Source: DATFMH01 sp035267045 (GTDB lineage Bacteria > Bacteroidota > Rhodothermia > Balneolales > DATFMH01). Taken from it: DNA of 64,000 nucleotides. The DNA is taken from assembly GCA_035267045.1 (NCBI GenBank), contig DATFMH010000238.1:1-64000 (forward strand), given 5' to 3'. Made by a program: the position numbers and the translations under genes. The notes beneath the pieces were generated by a model. It did not search any database. It had not been told where the DNA came from and saw nothing but the letters and a program-made list of their open reading frames with translations. This document shows, piece by piece, positions 58,876 through 64,000 of the stretch. The first letter of the stretch is position 1. Each line of letters begins with the position of its first letter.

Positions 58876-61155
58876 ATGAGAAAAAGTATCGTAATAGGAA
58901 GCGCCTTAATTATTGTAATTGCTGGTTTGGGACTGATGGGTTGTTCCAATACGAGTAATAAAAAAAGTGTTGAACCTGTAAATGTATTTATCAAGGTGAA
59001 TCCGGCGTTGGCTGGCTCACAGCCATTAAGTGCTAATATGTTTGCAAAGTTTTTTGAGTATAACGGGTGCGATGCTTATCCCGGAATTTATGCAGATCAT
59101 CTTGCCAATGGCTCATTTGAAATCTGGAATAAATCAGGTAACAGGACAGCAGTTCTTTACAATAATACAAAAAAATATAAAGGTATAGCCTATCCCTGGG
59201 AACCGGTGACTAATTCACCACATGTATCATATCAACAGGTTCCAGGCGGAATCAATGGGCGTAAACCGGAACCGGATCTTGATCATGGAAGTGAAATAAT
59301 ACAGGCGGAACGGCCTAAACCGTCAGGCATTAAACGGCCACGATATGAACGAATATCTGTGAAAAATGGGAGTGGGGGTGTATTACAGAGAACAGCCTTA
59401 CCCGATCACCGCACATCATCATACATTGTAAAGTTTTCAGTACGAGGTAAGATAAATGGTCAGTTTGATGTTGCATTAACAGATCAATATGGAAGTGTTC
59501 TTGCCCAAAAAACAGTTTCGGTATCCCGTAGCTGGAAAAGACAAAAAATAAAGCTTCATCTGAAAAAATTAAGTACCCACAGGTACCAGGGTTCTCCATT
59601 CGGAGAGTATGCTCTTGTTTTCCGGGTAAAGGGAAAGGGACATGTGGACCTTGACTGGACAATGCTTATGAGTGGTGATGCGGTTGATGGTATGTTTAAT
59701 CCGACAACGATCAAGCTTCTGAAAAAATTTGATGTAACAGGTATCCGGTGGCCGGGTGGTAATTTTGCCAGCCAATATCATTGGAAAGATGGAGTAGGGC
59801 CATTGAAAAATCGTCCGATTGTGCCCAATGGCAACTGGGGCGGATTTGAGCGTAACTACCTGGGTACGGATGAATTCCTGGAGTTTTGTAAAATTGCGGG
59901 AATTAAACCCATTATTACTGTTGCTTCCTGGTCAGGTATTTCCCCCAAAGAAATTGCCGATTGGGTTCAGTATGTCAACGGCGATGCTTCAACCAAATAT
60001 GGCAGGTTACGGGCCCGGTATGGACACCCTAAACCATGGAATGTTAAACACTGGCAGATAGGAAACGAAGTATGGGGTAATTATCAAATCGGACATACAG
60101 ATGCCAAAAAATATGCCGGGAGATATAAAAAAATATACGAGGCAATGAAAAAGGCCGATCCTGACATCATAATTGATGCAACAGGTATTGATCCATATTA
60201 CACGGAATATAAAGATGGATCTTATAAAAACCGGCAACCGGGTGTACCTCCGGTTTGGAATAAAATCCTTTTTAAAAATGATGCGAGTTTGGTACATGGA
60301 GTGGACATCCATCGATATACGAGGGGACTCACAACCGATAAGGCAAGGTTAAAATGGTTGAAAACGAATCACTCCGATCCAATTGGTTATGATGAAGCTA
60401 TGGTTGGTTTTCCTACCGAATATGAGCAATTATTACATGGCTTAAGAAAAGAAGCGGCTCAATACGGGATAAAAGATCTCAGGATAAATGTGGGAGAATG
60501 GAACCTGAGCGCAAGAGTAAACAAAGGTTGGCCAAGAATCGATTATCCTACAATGGCTCATGCTGTGTATATGGCTGGAATATTTAATGATTATATCAGG
60601 CTGGGCCATATCGTCAGTTATATGAGAGATAATACGTTATACTATCGACCATATCCGGTTGATATGCGCCCGTTATACCCCGGACTCTATACTGAAAAGT
60701 TTTATGCCGAACCATTTATGAATCGCGATATCATTTGGCACAATCTGCCAGTGAAAGTCAACAGCCCAACTTTTACCATTCCGAAAACAGGCCTTCGAAT
60801 TCATAAGATGAAAGGAGTGCCTTATGTTGATGTGGCAAGCATTATATCCCCAAAAGGAAGAAATGTAATTGTGTTTGCTGTAAATCGAAATTTGAAAAAA
60901 ACATACAAGGTTGCCTTTAATCTTCAGAATAAGAATTCGGATAATATTTTGAAATTAAAAAACGGTAAGGTACAGGTAATTATTCAGACCCCGATTGATA
61001 ATAATCCGTTTAAAAGGCAAACAAGCTGGAAGGGCCCGAATAGTTTTGTCTTAAAAAAAGAATCTGTTAACCCGGATCGAAATGGGATCATACATTTAAA
61101 GATGCCACCTGCTTCAATAGTAAGAATGAAATTGCAGATCATCTCGGGAAAGTAA
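58876..61155 (+). CDS. GH51-type alpha-L-arabinofuranosidase lipoprotein
   Basis: A 759-residue exported glycosidase. The frame is open from 58831, but ATG 58876 begins a proper lipoprotein signal with lipobox GLMGC (Cys23). An N-terminal part and an inserted carbohydrate-binding-like beta-sandwich (about residues 120-270) precede the TIM barrel, which has GIRWPGGNFASQYHWKDGVGP, the acid/base glutamate in HWQIGNEVWGNY and the nucleophile glutamate in INVGEWNLSAR. A C-terminal beta-domain follows, as in GH51. It should release terminal arabinofuranose from arabinan, arabinoxylan or arabinogalactan side chains at the cell surface or in the periplasm. Confidence 0.9.
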   Translation: MRKSIVIGSALIIVIAGLGLMGCSNTSNKKSVEPVNVFIKVNPALAGSQPLSANMFAKFFEYNGCDAYPGIYADHLANGSFEIWNKSGNRTAVLYNNTKKYKGIAYPWEPVTNSPHVSYQQVPGGINGRKPEPDLDHGSEIIQAERPKPSGIKRPRYERISVKNGSGGVLQRTALPDHRTSSYIVKFSVRGKINGQFDVALTDQYGSVLAQKTVSVSRSWKRQKIKLHLKKLSTHRYQGSPFGEYALVFRVKGKGHVDLDWTMLMSGDAVDGMFNPTTIKLLKKFDVTGIRWPGGNFASQYHWKDGVGPLKNRPIVPNGNWGGFERNYLGTDEFLEFCKIAGIKPIITVASWSGISPKEIADWVQYVNGDASTKYGRLRARYGHPKPWNVKHWQIGNEVWGNYQIGHTDAKKYAGRYKKIYEAMKKADPDIIIDATGIDPYYTEYKDGSYKNRQPGVPPVWNKILFKNDASLVHGVDIHRYTRGLTTDKARLKWLKTNHSDPIGYDEAMVGFPTEYEQLLHGLRKEAAQYGIKDLRINVGEWNLSARVNKGWPRIDYPTMAHAVYMAGIFNDYIRLGHIVSYMRDNTLYYRPYPVDMRPLYPGLYTEKFYAEPFMNRDIIWHNLPVKVNSPTFTIPKTGLRIHKMKGVPYVDVASIISPKGRNVIVFAVNRNLKKTYKVAFNLQNKNSDNILKLKNGKVQVIIQTPIDNNPFKRQTSWKGPNSFVLKKESVNPDRNGIIHLKMPPASIVRMKLQIISGK

Positions 61156-61204
61156 ATCCAAATAACGGTATAAATATATCATTAGGTTAAAGAAGAGATA
61201 GTTA

Positions 61205-62485
61205 ATGAGTTCTATAAATCGAATCCTTATTGTAAGTGTCATAACTGTATTGGCATTAATCGGTTGTAAGAAATCGGTCAGTAATGTGAATGGGAATACC
61301 AATAATAACTGTAATTCGGCGAATGTTGATACAACGAATGTGACTGGTATCGTAGATTCATTAACAAACGGACAACAAAGTCTGGGTGTTAACTATAACG
61401 GACAGTTCGATCATCTCAATATCAATGATTTGCACAGAACCAGGACTAAATGGGTAAGAGGATTTATTGATTTCTTTCAATTATACAGTAATCCGGATAC
61501 CCTTAAAACAGACCCACAAATCATTAATTATCTGAAACTGAATGATAATGGCTTCAATACGATATTAAATATTAAATGGAATTTTCATAATAAAGATTTC
61601 CCTTCAAACAGTAGTGCTACTATGAGAAATTATGAGAGTTTCCTGAAAAAATTGTTGGATAAGGTTTGGTCGAAGACAGATATAATAGTTGTAGGGAATG
61701 AGCCTTTCATAGAAGCAAAAAATTCTGAAAAAGGTACGGCTCTTGTGCAATTTTACGAGGAAATAGCTAAATATATTCGAGCTTATGAGACTGGAGCTCT
61801 TGATAATAATGGATGTACAAATGGAAATAATTCAACGAGTCATGTATCAGTAAAGCCCGTTTTTATAGGAGCCTTTAATAACCTTTACGAAAATTCATGG
61901 CAAACAAGTGCTGTGGTTCAACTGCTCAATTTTACTAAAAGTGAGAACTGGATTGCAGGGATCGATATGCATATTCATCATAGCAGCTTCAACCAGTTGA
62001 GCCAGGCTTTGAATTATGTAAACGGCAAGATCAGAAGTGATCAAAAAATAATCATTACTGAATTTTCTATGGTGAAATACTTTCAATCGTACATGAACAA
62101 TACTATTCCTTCATCGTTTGCCGGCAAATACGGCTATGATTCTACAATGGTGAATTATCAGTACATCAACCAGACCTTGCACAATCCGGTAAGCCGGAAG
62201 GAATGGGTGGGTTTTTTGAGTAACAGCAACTGGTTTGAAAGTAAAAAGACGTATGTCAGCGATGCTTTTAACTTATTTACGACTTATCGGAAATTTGCGA
62301 TAGCTACGTATGGTTTGCGTCAAAGTTACCCGTATAACAAGGATTTTACTTCGAATACCATGCCCTGGATACTGAACAGTATTTATGCCAACAGAACAGT
62401 CAGACCTGATTCAACTGGACAAAATCAGTTTAATTATGCATGGATTCAGGATTTCCTTGCCGTTCAAAATGGAACGTATAATTAA
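61205..62485 (+). CDS. Putative clan GH-A-like glycosidase lipoprotein, family not recognised
   Basis: A 426-residue lipoprotein (lipobox LALIGC, Cys21) followed by an Asn/Ser/Thr-rich linker. I do not recognise a named family. The fold-level signs are those of clan GH-A TIM barrels: VGNEPFIEAK at the position of the acid/base (Asn-Glu at the end of strand 4) and IIITEFSMVKY at the position of the nucleophile (Glu after strand 7), with beta/alpha alternation between. It sits 49 bp after the GH51 gene and 92 bp before the GH43-like gene, so a role in the same glycan breakdown is likely. Whether it acts as an endo- or exo-enzyme cannot be told. Confidence 0.6.
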   Translation: MSSINRILIVSVITVLALIGCKKSVSNVNGNTNNNCNSANVDTTNVTGIVDSLTNGQQSLGVNYNGQFDHLNINDLHRTRTKWVRGFIDFFQLYSNPDTLKTDPQIINYLKLNDNGFNTILNIKWNFHNKDFPSNSSATMRNYESFLKKLLDKVWSKTDIIVVGNEPFIEAKNSEKGTALVQFYEEIAKYIRAYETGALDNNGCTNGNNSTSHVSVKPVFIGAFNNLYENSWQTSAVVQLLNFTKSENWIAGIDMHIHHSSFNQLSQALNYVNGKIRSDQKIIITEFSMVKYFQSYMNNTIPSSFAGKYGYDSTMVNYQYINQTLHNPVSRKEWVGFLSNSNWFESKKTYVSDAFNLFTTYRKFAIATYGLRQSYPYNKDFTSNTMPWILNSIYANRTVRPDSTGQNQFNYAWIQDFLAVQNGTYN

Positions 62486-62577
62486 GAGTTTTAATTGAAA
62501 ATGTAATTACCGTTCATATCACGGTTGCTACATTTTAAAACAGGGAAATAGTTTAATAATCACAAAATAGTAGGATT

Positions 62578-63693
62578 ATGAATAGAAGAGAATTTTTACA
62601 GAAAATGTTAGCCGGCGGAATAATTGTAACTGGTGGTAATGCTCTGAATAATAATTTTTTTATTAAACGACCCTCCAATTATGGGAATGTTGATGTGCAT
62701 GCACCGGGTACCCAGGTTCCGAAGAGCGTAAATCCATTATTTAAACGATGGATGCGTGATGTGCAGGTCGAAAAGGCACCGGATGGTTATTACTATTTAA
62801 CCGGCACTATTGCCGATAAAGGGTATAATTATATTCATGCTGCCCGGCAGTTTAATAAAGGGATCATGCTCTGGCGCTCTAAAGATCTTAAAAACTGGGA
62901 AAATATGGGATATGTGTGGACTTTTGATAAAGATGGAACCTGGCAAAAGGACTTCGGTATAGCCGGAAAAGAGAAGAACAGAACCTTATGGGCGGCCTCT
63001 ATACATTATATCAGCAGTCAGAAAAATTATTTTATTGTCGCCTGTGTGCCGCATAATCCTCATGGAAGCGGATCTTTCATATTGCGAAGTAAAACAGGTA
63101 AACCGGAAGGACCATATGAGAATATCGAAGGGAATAAAAAAGGGCCCCTTTTTAAGAAAATTGATGGAAATTTGTTCGAGGATGATGACGGTAAGGTATA
63201 TTTCCTAGGACATGCTCATTATATAGCACGTATGAAGGATGATATGAGTGGGTTCTCCGAACCTCTTCGAAAATTCAATGAAAAATCATATCAGCCTGAG
63301 CCTTATATAGAGGGGATAAGTGTTTTTAAGGCAAACGGGAAATATCATTTGGTCCAGGCGATATGGAGTGTTCGGTTACCTGATGGGACGTATACATACG
63401 CTCCCGGAAATACCTACCACTCAGGACGAAAAATTCAGCAGAATAAATATAGCTACGACTGTGTGATAGCAACGGCTGATAATATTTATGGTCCATATTC
63501 TTACCGGTACACAGCCATAACTGATGGGGGACATAACAATTTTATCAAGGATGATGATGGAAACTGGTGGGCTACTATGTTCGGTAATCCCGGCAGTTTG
63601 AATCATGATGCCAGGATAGTATGTAATGCTGCTCTTGTACCCATGCATGTTGTAGATGGTAAGTTTAAAACAGACAACAAGAGAACATTATAA
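62578..63693 (+). CDS. GH43-like five-bladed beta-propeller glycosidase with Tat signal
   Basis: A 371-residue exported enzyme. The N-terminus MNRREFLQKMLAGG carries a twin-arginine motif. The propeller shows the three acidic residues expected in GH43: Asp in MRDVQVEKAPDGYYYLTGT (base), Asp in IDGNLFEDDDGKVYFLGH (pKa modulator) and Glu in PYIEGISVFKANGKYHLV (acid). Asp-Gly repeats (DDDGK, DDDGNW) mark blade ends. Activities in the family include arabinofuranosidase, arabinanase, xylosidase and galactanase; the GH51 neighbour favours an arabinose- or galactose-linked substrate. Confidence 0.8.
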   Translation: MNRREFLQKMLAGGIIVTGGNALNNNFFIKRPSNYGNVDVHAPGTQVPKSVNPLFKRWMRDVQVEKAPDGYYYLTGTIADKGYNYIHAARQFNKGIMLWRSKDLKNWENMGYVWTFDKDGTWQKDFGIAGKEKNRTLWAASIHYISSQKNYFIVACVPHNPHGSGSFILRSKTGKPEGPYENIEGNKKGPLFKKIDGNLFEDDDGKVYFLGHAHYIARMKDDMSGFSEPLRKFNEKSYQPEPYIEGISVFKANGKYHLVQAIWSVRLPDGTYTYAPGNTYHSGRKIQQNKYSYDCVIATADNIYGPYSYRYTAITDGGHNNFIKDDDGNWWATMFGNPGSLNHDARIVCNAALVPMHVVDGKFKTDNKRTL

Positions 63694-64000
63694 TAAGAAG
63701 ATTTATGAGTTAGCTAAACATGGTTATCCGGCATCAAAACCTGATGCCGGTACCTGTTTAAATCTCACCGGATCTATTGATTTAAATTCATAATACCCAA
63801 TTTTATTTTATCATTATAACTGCATTTTGATCCGGTTACCTGTAAAGTTCGTGATAGGTGATTACTATACTATATTATCATTTGATTGATCATATTTATC
63901 AATTGGCAGTAATTTATTGCTCATTAACATATCCGGTTTAATTTATATCGAAGTAGATTAGGCAGGGTGAGATGAATCCTGCTCACAATAATGATTATCT
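63694..64000. other. 3' flank after the GH43-like gene
   Basis: No gene is visible. A hairpin at 63728-63750 follows the last gene by 34 bp; the rest is featureless A/T-rich sequence up to the window end. Confidence 0.5.
63728..63750. terminator. Hairpin after the GH43-like gene
   Basis: Perfect 9-bp stem (ccggcatca at 63728-63736, tgatgccgg at 63742-63750) with a 5-nt loop; only a weak T-rich stretch follows. Confidence 0.55.

Overview
The window reads as chromosomal DNA of a low-to-moderate G+C (about 40%), Gram-negative member of the Bacteroidota/Balneolota/Rhodothermota group. The evidence is two SusC/SusD outer-membrane uptake pairs, a type III glutamine synthetase, menaquinone genes, and a single-strand-binding protein gene followed by a GldE/CorC-type gene. 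My best guess at a lineage is a Balneolaceae-like marine heterotroph, but no rRNA or marker gene confirms it. I saw no tRNA, rRNA, CRISPR array, insertion sequence or prophage.

Layout. 0-3.7 kb: the end of a C39-like peptidase gene (minus strand), then a copper-response operon (csoR-type regulator behind a palindromic operator, copA efflux ATPase, small copper chaperone). 4.2-15.2 kb: housekeeping genes, namely an AidB-like acyl-CoA dehydrogenase, an unknown membrane-anchored protein, an SDR oxidoreductase, ssb, a CBS-domain transporter-like protein, purB, and menE-menC-menA on the minus strand. 15.5-17.6 kb: glutamine synthetase III. 17.9-26.1 kb, minus strand: ilvD, then a tight operon for aspartate kinase, thrB, thrC, pheA and alaC. 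26.5-37.5 kb, plus strand: one long branched-chain amino acid operon, ilvB-ilvN-ilvC-cimA-leuA-leuC-leuD-leuB-ilvE. 38.3-43.5 kb, minus strand: a galactose operon (mutarotase-like, sodium symporter, small membrane protein, galK, galT). 44.4-63.7 kb, plus strand: a polysaccharide-utilisation region with a DUF4965-type protein, two SusC/SusD pairs, a beta-barrel protein, a GH51 arabinofuranosidase, an unrecognised clan-A-like hydrolase and a GH43-like enzyme.

How it fits together. Isoleucine appears to be made from pyruvate through citramalate (cimA) rather than from threonine, since no ilvA is present here; cimA keeps its C-terminal regulatory domain while leuA has lost it. Two control elements in the branched-chain operon stand out. 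A leader ORF dense in Leu/Ile/Val codons, mostly the rare Leu codon CTA, lies before ilvB and is followed by four mutually exclusive RNA segments; the last pairs with the ilvB ribosome-binding site and there is no U-tract, which points to translational attenuation. A second, Leu/CTA-rich 39-residue ORF with a strong Shine-Dalgarno sequence starts inside the 3' end of cimA and ends just before leuA. Together they could set ilv and leu expression separately within one transcript.

The sugar half suggests release of arabinose and galactose from an arabinogalactan- or arabinan-like glycan, import by the two SusCD systems, and galactose use by the galactose operon. A LacI-type operator consensus (TGTTAwCGwTAACA) occurs upstream of the galactose operon and of both SusC genes, implying a common regulator encoded outside the window. 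Several intergenic regions carry short dispersed repeats and palindromes; the 37.5-38.25 kb gap is almost entirely made of them.
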